A DNA stretch of 64,000 bases from Pseudomonadota bacterium (lineage in GTDB: Bacteria > Pseudomonadota > Alphaproteobacteria > Rhizobiales > Xanthobacteraceae): positions 1-64,000 of the forward strand of contig JAFEFL010000032.1 in the NCBI GenBank assembly GCA_018240595.1, given 5' to 3'. This document shows, piece by piece, positions 27,569 through 36,508 of this stretch. A model generated the notes under the pieces. The model did no database searches and was not told the origin of the DNA. It worked only from the letters and a program-made list of their open reading frames with translations. Every line of letters begins with the position of its first letter. Positions within the stretch are counted from its first letter, which is position 1. The position numbers and the translations under genes were made by a program.

Positions 27569-28531
27569 TCATGCCGCGACGACATTGGTCGGCCGGCCGG
27601 CCTGGAAGTTCTCGATGTGGCCGATCAGCTGATCCCACAGCACCTGCATGGCGCCCTGCCCGGCCCAGCTCACATGAGGTGTCACGATGACGTTCGGCCG
27701 GCCGAGGATTGCATTGAAGCAATGATCCGCCGGCGGCGGCTCCGCCGTCACGACATCGAAGCCGAGGCCCGAGATCAGGCCCTCCTCGAGCGCCTCGACG
27801 GCATCCTTCTCGACCACCAGGCCGCCGCGCGCCGTGTTGATGAGCAGCGGCTTCTTCTTCATCTTGCGGAACTCGGGCCTGGCGATCATGCCGCGCGTCG
27901 CCGCCGACAGCGGGCAATGCAGCGTTATGATGTCGCTCGTCTCCAACACTTCGTCGAACGGCGTATAGAGCGGCCCGAGGCCCTGCACGCCCTTGTGCGC
28001 GGCGAACAAGGTCTTCATGCCGAAGGCCTGGCCGAGGCGCGCGACCGACTGGCCGATGGCGCCCTCGCCCATGATGCCGAGCGTGGCGCCGGATAGTTCG
28101 CCGATCGGATGATTGAAGAAGCAGAACTGGCCCGAATTGCGCCATTCGCCGTCGATGACATCCTGGCGATAGCCGATCAGGCTGCGCCGCAGCGCGAGGA
28201 TCAGCGCAAAGGTGTGCTCCGGCACGGTGTTGACCGCATAGCCGCGAACATTCGAGACGATCACGCCGCGCTGACGGCAGACGTCGTGATCGATGACATC
28301 ATAGCCGGTGGCGGCGATGCCGATCATCTTCAGGCCGGGCAACCGATCGAGATCGATGGCGCGAATCGGCACCTTGTTGGTGATGGCGATGGTCGCGCCG
28401 GCAAGCCGTTCGGCAACCTCACCCGGCCGCGTCGCCGGATATTCGGTCCAGTCGTGGGCAAAGCCGGGCCGCCGCAGGTCGACCGACGGGCCGATCGTAT
28501 TGCGGTCGAGAAAGACGATGCGCGGTTTCAT
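27569..28531 (-). CDS. hprA: Hydroxypyruvate reductase, D-2-hydroxyacid dehydrogenase family
   Basis: An NAD(P)-dependent D-isomer-specific 2-hydroxyacid dehydrogenase of 320 residues. The nucleotide motif is GIMGEGAIGQSVA. Catalytic Arg, Glu and His occur in NTARGGLVV, FDVVTAEPP and VTPHVSW. In the serine cycle it reduces hydroxypyruvate, made by the aminotransferase two genes upstream, to glycerate. Glycerate kinase is not seen nearby. The start is ATG 28531. A GTG three codons earlier is possible. It follows the ketopantoate-reductase-like gene by 5 bp. Confidence 0.88.
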   Translation of the reverse strand: MKPRIVFLDRNTIGPSVDLRRPGFAHDWTEYPATRPGEVAERLAGATIAITNKVPIRAIDLDRLPGLKMIGIAATGYDVIDHDVCRQRGVIVSNVRGYAVNTVPEHTFALILALRRSLIGYRQDVIDGEWRNSGQFCFFNHPIGELSGATLGIMGEGAIGQSVARLGQAFGMKTLFAAHKGVQGLGPLYTPFDEVLETSDIITLHCPLSAATRGMIARPEFRKMKKKPLLINTARGGLVVEKDAVEALEEGLISGLGFDVVTAEPPPADHCFNAILGRPNVIVTPHVSWAGQGAMQVLWDQLIGHIENFQAGRPTNVVAA

Positions 28532-28536
28532 GACGC

Positions 28537-29586
28537 TCACACATGAATCCTTTCTCGATGTTCGGCCTGCGCCGCATCCGACGGAACGGCGGCGACAGCC
28601 GGAAACACCGGATAGAGATGCAGGGAGCGGCCGAGCTCCTGCGTCAGGGTCAGCACCGTGTCGATATACGGCGTCTCTATGCCGACAATGTGGCCCATCT
28701 CCTGCACCGAGGTGAGGAGCGCATCGAGCTCGAGCGGCCGTCCGGCCTCGAGATCCTGCAGCATCGAAGTCCGGTGCGCGCCGACGCGGGCGGCGCCGCG
28801 GATGCGCTTGTCGATATCGACGCGGAACGAGGCGCCGAAGGCGGTCGCGATTTCCTGCGCCTCGGTCATCATATGCACGCAGACTGCGCGCAGGTCGGGC
28901 CGCGTGGCGACGACATCGAGGGTCGCTCGCGTCAGCGCGCTGATCGGGTTGAAGCAAAGATTGCCCCACAGCTTCAGCCACAGCTCATTGCGGATGTCCG
29001 GCAGGACCGGCGCTTCGAAGCCGCCGGCTTCCAGCACCGCCGCCAGCGCGCGGCAACGCTCGGAGATCGAGCCATCCGGCTCGCCCAGCGAGAAGCGATT
29101 GCCGTATTTGTGCTTCACGATGCCCGGGCCGGCCAGTTCCGTGGCCGGATAGACCACGCAGCCGATCGCCCGTTCAGGGCCGATGGCATTCCATTGCCGG
29201 CCCGCCGGATCGACGCTGCGCAGCCGGACATTGTCGAAGCGGCGGCCGAGACCGTAGCTGTACCACCACGGAATGCCGTTCTGCCCGGTGACCACGGCGG
29301 TGCCCTCGCCGAGCAGTGGCGCCATCTGCTCGGCGGTTTCCCACGCCTGATGCGCCTTGAGGCACACAATGACAAAGTCCTGCCGGCCGAGTTCGGAGGG
29401 AGTGTCCGTAGCGGCCGGCCGGCAGGTTCGCTCCTCACCGTCGATGAGGAGCTTCAGTCCCTGGTCCTTGATGGCGGCAAGCTGCTTGCCGCGCGCGACG
29501 ACCGACAGTTCGACGGCATCGACCCGGCTCAGGCCGGCCGCCAGGTAACCGCCGATCGCTCCCGCGCCGTAAATGCAAATCTTCAC
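28537..29586 (-). CDS. Ketopantoate reductase family (PanE/ApbA-like) dehydrogenase
   Basis: The 349-residue protein has the N-terminal NAD(P)-binding motif YGAGAIGGYLAAGL and the C-terminal helical ApbA_C domain, with the conserved catalytic region KLWGNLCFNPISALT containing the Lys-Asn pair. It is longer than typical PanE (about 300), with a C-terminal extension. Position inside the glyA-sga-hpr operon, between sgaA and hprA with short spacing, argues against a routine pantothenate role. It may reduce a related 2-oxo or aldehyde intermediate, which is speculation. Confidence 0.85.
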   Translation of the reverse strand: MKICIYGAGAIGGYLAAGLSRVDAVELSVVARGKQLAAIKDQGLKLLIDGEERTCRPAATDTPSELGRQDFVIVCLKAHQAWETAEQMAPLLGEGTAVVTGQNGIPWWYSYGLGRRFDNVRLRSVDPAGRQWNAIGPERAIGCVVYPATELAGPGIVKHKYGNRFSLGEPDGSISERCRALAAVLEAGGFEAPVLPDIRNELWLKLWGNLCFNPISALTRATLDVVATRPDLRAVCVHMMTEAQEIATAFGASFRVDIDKRIRGAARVGAHRTSMLQDLEAGRPLELDALLTSVQEMGHIVGIETPYIDTVLTLTQELGRSLHLYPVFPAVAAVPSDAAQAEHRERIHV

Positions 29587-29603
29587 GCGCGCCTCCGCTT
29601 CGC

Positions 29604-30797
29604 TCAGGCCACCTTGGCGAGTTCAATCTTCGGCGCCGTGGCGCGGAAGTGCTCCTGCGCCGCGGCGACCCCGGAGCCGGCTTCGACCGGAATGCCGACA
29701 TCGCGCATCGCCATTTCGCTGCCGGCCAGCGCCTGCAGGATCATGATCTCGTTGATGTTGCCGATGTGGCCGATGCGGAAGACGCGGCCCGCGACTTTCG
29801 ACAGACCGGTGCCGAGCGACATGCGGTAGCGGTGATAAGCGACCTTGATCACCTCGGCCGCATTGAAGCCCTTCGGCACGCAAATCGCCGACACCGTGTC
29901 GGAATGCCACTTCGGCTCCTTGGCGCACAGGCTCAGACCCCAGGCGTCGACCGCCAGACGCACGCCTTCGGCGAGGCGGTTATGCCGGGCGAACACGTTG
30001 TCGAGGCCTTCGCCGAGCAGCGTATCGACGGAGGCGCGCAGGCCGCGCATCAGCGTCGTCGCCGGCGTGTAAGGGAAATAACCATCCTTGTTGGCCTTGC
30101 TCATCTCGGCAAAGTCGTAGAAGCAGCGCGGGCATTTCGCCGTCTTCGACGCTTCGAGCGCCTTCTGACTCACCGCGACGATGGCGAGACCGGTCGGCAG
30201 CATGAAGCCCTTCTGCGAACCGGACACGGCAAGATCGACGCCCCATTCGTCCATGCGGAAATCAATGCTGGCGATCGAACTGACGCCATCGACCATCAGC
30301 AGCGCCGGATGGCCGGCGGCATCGAGCGCCTTGCGCACGCCGGCAATATCGCTCGTGACCCCGGTCGCGGTTTCGTTGTGGCAGCACAGCACCGCCTTGA
30401 TCTTGTGATCCTTGTCGGCCTTCAGCCGCTCGGCATAGATATCGAGCGGCACGCCCTCGCCCCATTCGACGTCGACCTTGTCGACGATGAGGCCGTGGCG
30501 CTGACACAGATCGGCCCACAGATGCGAGAACTGGCCGAACACGGCGACGAGCACGCGATCGCCGGGCGACAACGTGTTGGTGATCGAGGCTTCCCAGCCG
30601 CCGGTGCCGGAGCCCGGAAACAGGAACACCTGTCCGGTTTCGGTCTTGAACACCTTCTTCAGGTCCTGGAACAGCGGCAAAGTGAAAGCCGGAAAATCGG
30701 GCGAACGCTGATCCTCGAGCGGAATGTCCATGGCCTGACGAACGCCAAACGGCATGTTGGTCGGTCCTGGAATGAAGAGCCCGTGAAAACCTGACAT
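29604..30797 (-). CDS. sgaA: Serine-glyoxylate aminotransferase
   Basis: This PLP-dependent class V aminotransferase (397 residues) converts serine plus glyoxylate to hydroxypyruvate plus glycine, linking glyA to hprA in the serine cycle. The PLP Lys is in SGSQKGFMLP. The N-terminal LFIPGPTNMP, the FLFPGSGTGGWEA motif and the RIGHIGNINE segment are typical of the family. A shorter start than the open frame allows is taken, ATG 30797 with GGGGAG upstream. It follows glyA by 56 bp and precedes the ketopantoate-reductase-like gene by 17 bp. Confidence 0.93.
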   Translation of the reverse strand: MSGFHGLFIPGPTNMPFGVRQAMDIPLEDQRSPDFPAFTLPLFQDLKKVFKTETGQVFLFPGSGTGGWEASITNTLSPGDRVLVAVFGQFSHLWADLCQRHGLIVDKVDVEWGEGVPLDIYAERLKADKDHKIKAVLCCHNETATGVTSDIAGVRKALDAAGHPALLMVDGVSSIASIDFRMDEWGVDLAVSGSQKGFMLPTGLAIVAVSQKALEASKTAKCPRCFYDFAEMSKANKDGYFPYTPATTLMRGLRASVDTLLGEGLDNVFARHNRLAEGVRLAVDAWGLSLCAKEPKWHSDTVSAICVPKGFNAAEVIKVAYHRYRMSLGTGLSKVAGRVFRIGHIGNINEIMILQALAGSEMAMRDVGIPVEAGSGVAAAQEHFRATAPKIELAKVA

Positions 30798-30853
30798 TGC
30801 ACTCCCCTTTTCGGCTTTGTTGTTCAATTCGACGTTGTTCTGGTTGACGGCTT

Positions 30854-32167
30854 TCAGTTCGGATAAATCGGAAACCGTTCGCACAGCGCGATCGCCTTGG
30901 CCTTGACCGCGGCTTCGACCGGCGCGTTGGCGGCTTCGCCATTGGCCGCGAGGCCGTCGAGCACTTCGGTGATCAGACGGCCGACTTCGCGGAATTCGGC
31001 GATGCCGAAGCCGCGCGTCGTGCCGGCCGGCGTGCCGAGGCGCACGCCCGAGGTTACCGTCGGTTTTTCTGGATCGAACGGAACGCCGTTCTTGTTGCAG
31101 GTGATGTGCGCGCGGCCGAGGCTCTTCTCTGCGAAATTGCCCGTGAGCTTCTTCGGCCGCAGGTCGAGCAGCACGAGATGCGTGTCGGTGCCGCCGGTGA
31201 CGAGATCGTAGCCGGCGCTGCGCAGCACCTCGCCCATCGCCTTGCAGTTATCGACGACCGACTGGGCATAGCTCCTGAATTCGGGACGCAGGGCCTCGCC
31301 GAAGGCCGCGGCCTTGGCCGCGACGATGTGCATCAGCGGCCCGCCCTGCAGCCCGGGAAACACCGCCGAATTGATCTTCTTGGCAATGTCCTCGTCGTCG
31401 GTCAGCACCATGCCGCCGCGCGGACCGCGCAAGGTCTTGTGCGTCGTCGTGGTGACGACATGCGCGTGCGGGAACGGCGATGGATGCACGCCGCCGGCCA
31501 CGAGGCCCGCGAAATGCGCCATATCGACCATGAGGAACGCGCCGACCGCATCGGCGATGGCGCGGAACGCGGCAAAGTCGAAAACGCGCGGATAGGCCGA
31601 GCCGCCGGCGATGATGATGCGCGGCTTGTGCTCGCTCGCGAGCCGCCGAACCTCGTCCATGTCGATGCGGTGATCGTCGAGACGCACGCCATAGGACACA
31701 GCGTTGAACCACTTGCCGGATAGGTTCGGCGCGGCGCCGTGCGTCAGGTGACCGCCTGAGGCGAGCGACAGGCCGAGAATGGTATCGCCCGGCTTCGCCA
31801 GCGCCAGCAGCACCGCCTGATTGGCCTGGCTGCCGGAGCTCGGCTGCACATTGGCGAAACTACAGCCGAAGAGGCGTTTGGCGCGCTCGATCGCCAGGGT
31901 CTCGACTTCATCGACGAACTGGCAGCCGCCGTAATAGCGCTTGTTGGGATAGCCCTCGGCATATTTGTTGGTCAGCGCAGAGCCGGCCGCCTGCAGCACC
32001 GCGCGACTAACGATGTTTTCCGACGCAATGAGCTCGATTTCGAAACGTTGACGATCAACCTCGCGCCCGATCATGGCGGCGAGTGCCGGATCCGTCGCCG
32101 CCAAACCGCTCGAGAAAAAATCGACGCTGGCGCCGATCTCCCGTTCGCTCCCTGTCAGTTGCTGCAT
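30854..32167 (-). CDS. glyA: Serine hydroxymethyltransferase
   Basis: The enzyme adds the methylene group of 5,10-methylene-tetrahydrofolate to glycine to form serine, the C1 entry point of the serine cycle. Signatures include the substrate/PLP segments [10 protein letters not shown] and [15 protein letters not shown], the PLP Lys in [14 protein letters not shown] and [15 protein letters not shown]. Length is 437 residues. The ATG at 32167 follows a promoter region that holds two palindromic operators. It is the first gene of a minus-strand operon, divergent from the IclR regulator. Confidence 0.95.
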   Translation of the reverse strand: MQQLTGSEREIGASVDFFSSGLAATDPALAAMIGREVDRQRFEIELIASENIVSRAVLQAAGSALTNKYAEGYPNKRYYGGCQFVDEVETLAIERAKRLFGCSFANVQPSSGSQANQAVLLALAKPGDTILGLSLASGGHLTHGAAPNLSGKWFNAVSYGVRLDDHRIDMDEVRRLASEHKPRIIIAGGSAYPRVFDFAAFRAIADAVGAFLMVDMAHFAGLVAGGVHPSPFPHAHVVTTTTHKTLRGPRGGMVLTDDEDIAKKINSAVFPGLQGGPLMHIVAAKAAAFGEALRPEFRSYAQSVVDNCKAMGEVLRSAGYDLVTGGTDTHLVLLDLRPKKLTGNFAEKSLGRAHITCNKNGVPFDPEKPTVTSGVRLGTPAGTTRGFGIAEFREVGRLITEVLDGLAANGEAANAPVEAAVKAKAIALCERFPIYPN

Positions 32168-32198
32168 GGCACTTCCACTGTTCGCCGTGGTTCGAGAC

Positions 32199-32216
32199 TG
32201 GAATACTGTATGCCAC
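32199..32216. promoter_or_regulatory. Operator TGGAATACTGTATGCCAC over the glyA -10 region
   Basis: The core TGGnATACnGTATnCCA (32199-32215) is a 17-bp palindrome with only three unpaired positions. On the minus strand it contains a TACAGT element spaced 16 bp from TTGCAA, so it overlies the likely glyA -10. An identical 18-mer occurs at 34421-34438 upstream of the MFS antiporter, over its predicted -10. Confidence 0.75.
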
Positions 32217-32232
32217 CAAATGTGTTTTGCAA

Positions 32233-32247
32233 TGGAAATTATTTCCA
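32233..32247. promoter_or_regulatory. Palindrome TGGAAATTATTTCCA upstream of glyA
   Basis: This 15-mer is a perfect match to the TGGAAATNATTTCCA site described for E. coli IclR, and the 17 bp at 32232-32248 are fully palindromic. Its centre lies 33 bp from the centre of the -10 operator. The divergent IclR-family gene begins about 135 bp away. A one-mismatch copy occurs at 34380-34394. Confidence 0.8.
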
Positions 32248-32382
32248 TTTCTACAATGGCTACGCCAGAAGATACAAAGACACAGCTATTTCAATGGCTT
32301 GTCGCGTTATCCAAAGGGCTGGACAATGCCGGCTTTCGCATTGATGTATGGTACGGGCGCTGTGCCCAATGCGAGGTTCGAC

Positions 32383-33240
32383 ATGGTTGGACGACCGAGA
32401 TCTGCACGTCCGCACGCCGCGGAAAGCGCCGGCGCCGGCCATCTCGCGGGCTCAGTGCAGGCGCTCGAGCGCGGGCTCAACTTGCTCGCCATCATCGCCG
32501 AGGCCGACGGCCTGTCGCTCACCAGCATCGCGCAGCGCGCCGGCATCGCGCCGTCGACCGCGCATCGCATCATCAATACCCTGAAGGCCAATGGCTTCGT
32601 CCAGGACGACGGCCATGACGGCTATCTGGTCGGCACGCAGGCCTTCCGCATCGGCAGCGCTTTCCTGCGCAACCGCAAGATTGTCGATGTCGGCCGCTCC
32701 ACCATGCGCCAGCTCATGGAAGCGAGCGGCGAGACGGTCAACATGGGCATCGTCACCGACTGCTTTGTCGTCTTCGTCTCGCAGATCGAATGTCACCAGT
32801 CGATTCGTGCCTTTCACCGGCCCGGCGCGCGCGGCCCGATGCACGCGTCGAGTCTGGGCAAGGCGATGCTGGCCTCGCTCGCAGACGAAGCGGTCTCGCA
32901 CATTCTGCACAAGGTCGGCATGGCGCGTTTCACCGAACGCACCATCGTCGATCCCGATCTGTTGTTCGCCGACCTCGCCGCGGTGCGCAGCCGCGGCTGG
33001 GCGATCGACGACCAGGAGCAGGCCGACGGCCTGCGCTGCGTCGGCGCCGCGGTGTACAACGAATACGGCGAAGCGGCCGGTGCGATCTCGATCTCCGGCC
33101 CAACCGTGCGTGTCACGCTCGAGCGGCTCGGCGAACTCGGCCCCATGGTCAAGCGTGCCGCGATCGAGGTGACCGAGCGCATCGGCGGCATCATGCCGAA
33201 GGCGGCGAAGACTTCTCAGGCGACAGCGGCGGCGCCCTGA
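32383..33240 (+). CDS. IclR family transcriptional regulator
   Basis: The 285-residue protein has the N-terminal winged HTH (about residues 20-75: [43 protein letters not shown]) and the C-terminal GAF-like effector domain ([15 protein letters not shown] to [11 protein letters not shown]). It is divergent from the glyA operon and probably controls it and the folD/antiporter region through the two operator types found at both. The ATG at 32383 has GAGG seven bases upstream. Earlier ATGs at 32326 and 32344 would add non-homologous residues. Its end overlaps the folD end by 25 bp. Confidence 0.9.
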   Translation: MVGRPRSARPHAAESAGAGHLAGSVQALERGLNLLAIIAEADGLSLTSIAQRAGIAPSTAHRIINTLKANGFVQDDGHDGYLVGTQAFRIGSAFLRNRKIVDVGRSTMRQLMEASGETVNMGIVTDCFVVFVSQIECHQSIRAFHRPGARGPMHASSLGKAMLASLADEAVSHILHKVGMARFTERTIVDPDLLFADLAAVRSRGWAIDDQEQADGLRCVGAAVYNEYGEAAGAISISGPTVRVTLERLGELGPMVKRAAIEVTERIGGIMPKAAKTSQATAAAP

Positions 33241-34157
33241 ATCGATGCCGGCTTGCGCGCGGGCACGGCCCAGCGCGGCGGTGCAAGTCCCGCATGGCGG
33301 CATGCGGAAGTGACCGTATTTGCCAGCAAACACGCGATCGTCATGGGACCGACGCCACCCGGCACCGGCGTCACCGCGCCGGCAACGGCGGCGACTTCCG
33401 CGAAGGCGACATCGCCCGTGAGCACATTGGCGCCATCGGCGCGCGTCACGCGGTTGATCCCGACATCGATGACCGTTGCGCCCGGCTTGATCCAGGAGCC
33501 TCTGACGAAATCCGGCCGGCCGACCGCGGCGACGACGATGTCTGCCTGCCGGCAACGCCCCTCGAGATCGGCCGTCTTCGAATGAGCAATCGTCACGGTG
33601 CAGCTTTCGCGCACCAGAAGCTGCGCCATCGGCCGGCCGACGATGGTCGAACGTCCGATGATCAGCGCATTCATGCCCGTGAGATCGTCGAAGCGGTCGC
33701 GCAGCAACAGCAAGCAGCCGAGCGGCGTGCACGGCACGAAAGCACGCTCGACATCGCCGATACCGAGCAGACCGACATTCACCGGATGAAAGCCGTCGAC
33801 GTCCTTGGCCGGATCGATTGCTTCGAGAACGGTCGTCGTCGCGATGTGATCCGGCAGCGGCAGTTGAACCAGGATGCCATGCACCGCCGGATCGGCATTG
33901 AGTTTGCGGATCAGCGCCAGCAGATCGCTTTCGGCCGTGGATGCCGGCAGGCGATGATCGACAGCGGCGATGCCGATGGCTTTCGCCTTGCGCGCCTTGC
34001 TGCTGACATAGACCTGGCTGCTCGGATTTTCGCCGACCAGCACAACGGCGAGCGTGGGCTTGAGGCGCACGGCGGCGGCAAGCTGCTCGACTTGGCCGTG
34101 AATGCGCGCGGTCAATTCGGCGGCGACGGCGATGCCGTCGATAATCTCGGCGGTCAT
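33216..34157 (-). CDS. folD: FolD bifunctional methylene-tetrahydrofolate dehydrogenase/cyclohydrolase
   Basis: FolD interconverts 5,10-methylene-, methenyl- and 10-formyl-tetrahydrofolate. Motifs are [14 protein letters not shown] (catalytic Lys), [35 protein letters not shown] for NADP and [10 protein letters not shown]. It has 313 residues. Beside a serine-cycle cluster it would supply methylene-H4F for glyA from formyl-H4F. ATG 34157 is preceded by GGAGC-like sequence. It is divergent from the MFS antiporter and tail-overlaps iclR. Confidence 0.94.
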   Translation of the reverse strand: MTAEIIDGIAVAAELTARIHGQVEQLAAAVRLKPTLAVVLVGENPSSQVYVSSKARKAKAIGIAAVDHRLPASTAESDLLALIRKLNADPAVHGILVQLPLPDHIATTTVLEAIDPAKDVDGFHPVNVGLLGIGDVERAFVPCTPLGCLLLLRDRFDDLTGMNALIIGRSTIVGRPMAQLLVRESCTVTIAHSKTADLEGRCRQADIVVAAVGRPDFVRGSWIKPGATVIDVGINRVTRADGANVLTGDVAFAEVAAVAGAVTPVPGGVGPMTIACLLANTVTSACRHAGLAPPRWAVPARKPASIQGAAAVA

Positions 34158-34379
34158 CGGCACGCTCCTTTCGCGGCGGATTGGGCGGGCAAAGAGCCGC
34201 TGCGCACGGGCCCTGCGACACCGATAATCGGGGCCGCAAACGCGGCTCGCGGCATCCCCTGACAAGTCCGACTCTGCACCCTCGCGGAACCCCGTGCCGG
34301 GCCACCGACCGGGCCTGCTGCTCCCAAGCTATTGAAAAACATCATCTTCAAGTTTCCCCCGCGCGGCGTCACACGATTT

Positions 34380-34394
34380 TGGAAATTATTTTCA
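34380..34394. promoter_or_regulatory. TGGAAAT-type operator upstream of the MFS antiporter
   Basis: TGGAAATTATTTTCA differs in one base from the perfect palindrome before glyA. Its centre lies 42 bp upstream of the -10 operator centre, about four helical turns, against about three at glyA. It lies in the 347-bp gap between folD and the antiporter, which holds this site, the downstream box and promoter, and otherwise nothing I recognise. Confidence 0.7.
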
Positions 34395-34401
34395 TTCTCC
34401 C

Positions 34402-34438
34402 TTGCCGGATTTGTCAATGGTGGAATACTGTATGCCAC
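34402..34438 (+). promoter_or_regulatory. MFS antiporter promoter with second TGGAATACTGTATGCCAC operator
   Basis: TTGCCG at 34402-34407 and TACTGT at 34426-34431 are 18 bp apart and form a plausible promoter. The 18-mer TGGAATACTGTATGCCAC (34421-34438) covers the -10 and is identical to the glyA copy. A leader of about 65 bases follows, with GAGGGTGG just before the antiporter start. Confidence 0.7.
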
Positions 34439-34504
34439 AAGGGCGAGGCCGATCCTGAAGGAGAGCCTCAAAGAACAAACAGAACCAAACCAGAGGGTGG
34501 AACG

Positions 34505-35779
34505 ATGAGTGTGCTGTCTCAATCCGCGATCCCGCAGGCCAAGGCGGGCGCGACGACCCGATGGGGTCAACTCGTATTCGGCATCATCTGCATGGTGATG
34601 ATCGCCAACCTGCAATACGGCTGGACCCTGTTCGTCAATCCGATCGACCAGAAGTATCATTGGGGCCGCGCCGCCATTCAGATCGCCTTCACGATCTTCG
34701 TCGTGACCGAGACCTGGCTGGTGCCGATCGAAGGCTATCTGATCGACAAGTTCGGCCCGAAGGTCATGGTGTGCGGCTCGGGCTTCCTCGTCGCCATCGC
34801 GTGGGTGATGAATTCGGTCGCGAGCTCGCTGTTCGTCCTCTATGTCGCGGCGGCGATCGGCGGCATCGGCGCCGGCGTCATCTACGGCGCGGCCGTCGGC
34901 AACGCGCTCAAGTGGTTTCCCGATCGCCGCGGCCTCGCCGCCGGTCTGACGGCCGCGGGCTTCGGCGCCGGATCGGCGCTCACCGTCATCCCGATTGCCA
35001 ACATGATCGCGAACTCCGGTTATGAATCCGCCTTCTTGTGGTTCGGACTCGGTCAGGGCCTCGTTGTCGCCGTCGTCGCGCTGCTGCTGCGCGCACCGCA
35101 GCCGAACGAGGTCGCCGCACCGGCCGCGCCCACGGTGGCGCAGAGCCAGCGCGATTACGTGCCGAAGGAAGTGATGAAGGCGCCGGTGTTCTGGGTCATG
35201 TACCTGATGTTCGTCATGGTCGGCGCCGGCGGCCTGATGGCGACGGCGCAACTCGGTCCCATCGCCAAGGACTTCAATGTCGGCAACGTTCCGGTGTCGA
35301 TCCTCGGCCTGACGCTGCCGGCGCTGACCTTCGCGCTGTCGATCGACCGCGTGCTCAACGGCGTCTGCCGGCCGTTCTTCGGCTGGGTTTCGGACAATAT
35401 CGGCCGCGAGAACACGATGTTCATCGCCTTCCTGCTGGAAGGCATCGGCATTTACGCCCTGTTCTATCTGGCCTCAAACCCGATCCACTTCGTCATTCTG
35501 TCGGGTCTGGTGTTCTTCGCCTGGGGCGAGATCTATTCGCTGTTCCCTGCGATGTCGACGGACCTGTTCGGCCGCAAATTCGCGACGACCAACTACGGCC
35601 TGCTCTACACCGCGAAGGGCACGGCGGCGCTGATGGTGCCGTTCGCCAATGTGCTGACCACCGCGACTGGAAGCTGGCATGCCGTGTTCGTCGTCGCCGC
35701 CGTGCTCAACGTGATCGCCGCGGTCATGGCGATCGCGGTTCTCCGGCCGATGCGCAAGCGCTTCATGGCCGCGGGCTGA
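34505..35779 (+). CDS. Oxalate/formate-type MFS antiporter
   Basis: A 424-residue, 12-helix major facilitator protein. The early segment YGWTLFVNPIDQKYHWGRAAIQ, the loop between helices 2 and 3 (GYLIDKFGPKVMV) and NALKWFPDRRGLAAG resemble OxlT-like oxalate:formate exchangers. The later RPFFGWVSDNIGREN loop is also typical. Substrate assignment is by family resemblance and by context, a serine-cycle cluster that would use formate, oxalate or glyoxylate carbon. No oxalyl-CoA decarboxylase or formyl-CoA transferase gene is in the window. Confidence 0.85.
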   Translation: MSVLSQSAIPQAKAGATTRWGQLVFGIICMVMIANLQYGWTLFVNPIDQKYHWGRAAIQIAFTIFVVTETWLVPIEGYLIDKFGPKVMVCGSGFLVAIAWVMNSVASSLFVLYVAAAIGGIGAGVIYGAAVGNALKWFPDRRGLAAGLTAAGFGAGSALTVIPIANMIANSGYESAFLWFGLGQGLVVAVVALLLRAPQPNEVAAPAAPTVAQSQRDYVPKEVMKAPVFWVMYLMFVMVGAGGLMATAQLGPIAKDFNVGNVPVSILGLTLPALTFALSIDRVLNGVCRPFFGWVSDNIGRENTMFIAFLLEGIGIYALFYLASNPIHFVILSGLVFFAWGEIYSLFPAMSTDLFGRKFATTNYGLLYTAKGTAALMVPFANVLTTATGSWHAVFVVAAVLNVIAAVMAIAVLRPMRKRFMAAG

Positions 35780-35803
35780 CCGAGCCCTTGACTGAAAACA
35801 CGG

Positions 35804-35833
35804 GCCGGCGCGTCCATGGCGCGCCGGCTTTTT
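35804..35833 (+). terminator. Rho-independent terminator after the MFS antiporter
   Basis: GCCGGCGCG (35804-35812) pairs perfectly with CGCGCCGGC (35820-35828) across a 7-nt loop and is followed by TTTTT, 25 bp after the stop. Confidence 0.9.
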
Positions 35834-35855
35834 GCCGTCCCTCGAAACGTGCGCG

Positions 35856-36347
35856 TCAGCGGCGCGATCCGCCGTTCGGTGCAGCCGGTGTCTGCGCCAG
35901 CTTTTCGAACTTCACGAGCGCATGCTCGGCCTCGCCGACCTCGATATCGGACAACAGTTCGTCGACCCAGCTTTCGTGCATCCGGGCGACGCCGTTGAAC
36001 TCGCCGCGCCCTTCCGGCGTCAGCTTAACGATGAAGCGCCGCCGGTCCCCGGCGAAGTTCTCGCGGGCCACATATCCCTTCGCCATCAGGCGGTCGATAA
36101 TGCCGGTGACATTGCCATTCGACACCATCAGCGCTTCCGACAGGGACGTCATCATCATGCCGTCAGGGTTGCGGTCCAGCGCCGCCATCACGTCGAATTG
36201 CGGCAAGGTCATATCGAAGCGGTCGCGCAGCCGCTTGCGCAGCTCGGCTTCGATGACCTGCCGCGCCAGAAGCAGGCGAATCCACAGGCGCAGCCGTTGC
36301 TTGCGCACCGGGCGTCCCGCGCCCGCGCTTTTCGCCTCGCCAGCCAC
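35856..36347 (-). CDS. MarR family transcriptional regulator
   Basis: A winged-HTH protein of 163 residues. The recognition region SLSEALMVSNGNVTGIIDRLMAKGYV and the wing FAGDRRRFIVKLTPEG are clear. Dimerisation helices lie at both ends. It is divergent from the indolepyruvate oxidoreductase pair and an imperfect palindrome lies in the shared 161-bp spacer, so it probably controls itself and that operon, perhaps in response to an aromatic acid or its CoA ester. Confidence 0.9.
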   Translation of the reverse strand: MAGEAKSAGAGRPVRKQRLRLWIRLLLARQVIEAELRKRLRDRFDMTLPQFDVMAALDRNPDGMMMTSLSEALMVSNGNVTGIIDRLMAKGYVARENFAGDRRRFIVKLTPEGRGEFNGVARMHESWVDELLSDIEVGEAEHALVKFEKLAQTPAAPNGGSRR

Positions 36348-36385
36348 TGCATATCTCTCCGGACAGGAACCGTGTTGACCTATAG

Positions 36386-36403
36386 CATACGAAATGTTTT
36401 ATG
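36386..36403. promoter_or_regulatory. Imperfect palindrome, candidate MarR operator
   Basis: CATACGAAATGTTTTATG pairs with its reverse complement at 12 of 18 positions. It is AT-rich against a GC-rich background and sits between the divergent MarR gene (start 36347) and iorA (start 36509). It does not match the ATTTTA-N4-TAAAAT sites at 47-59 kb. Confidence 0.45.
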
Positions 36404-36508
36404 ATTGAAACAATTCCACTGTCCCGAGGATCGTGGAAAAGCTCCGCAAGGCCGGACGCCGCGCGCCGATAGGCCGCCGGATTCGCCTGCCGGGCCTGGA
36501 ATGAGACA

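Noticed and set aside
36386..36403. MarR spacer palindrome as a fifth member of the ATTTTA-N4-TAAAAT family
   Set aside because: The arms and spacing do not match. It is listed only as a separate MarR operator candidate.
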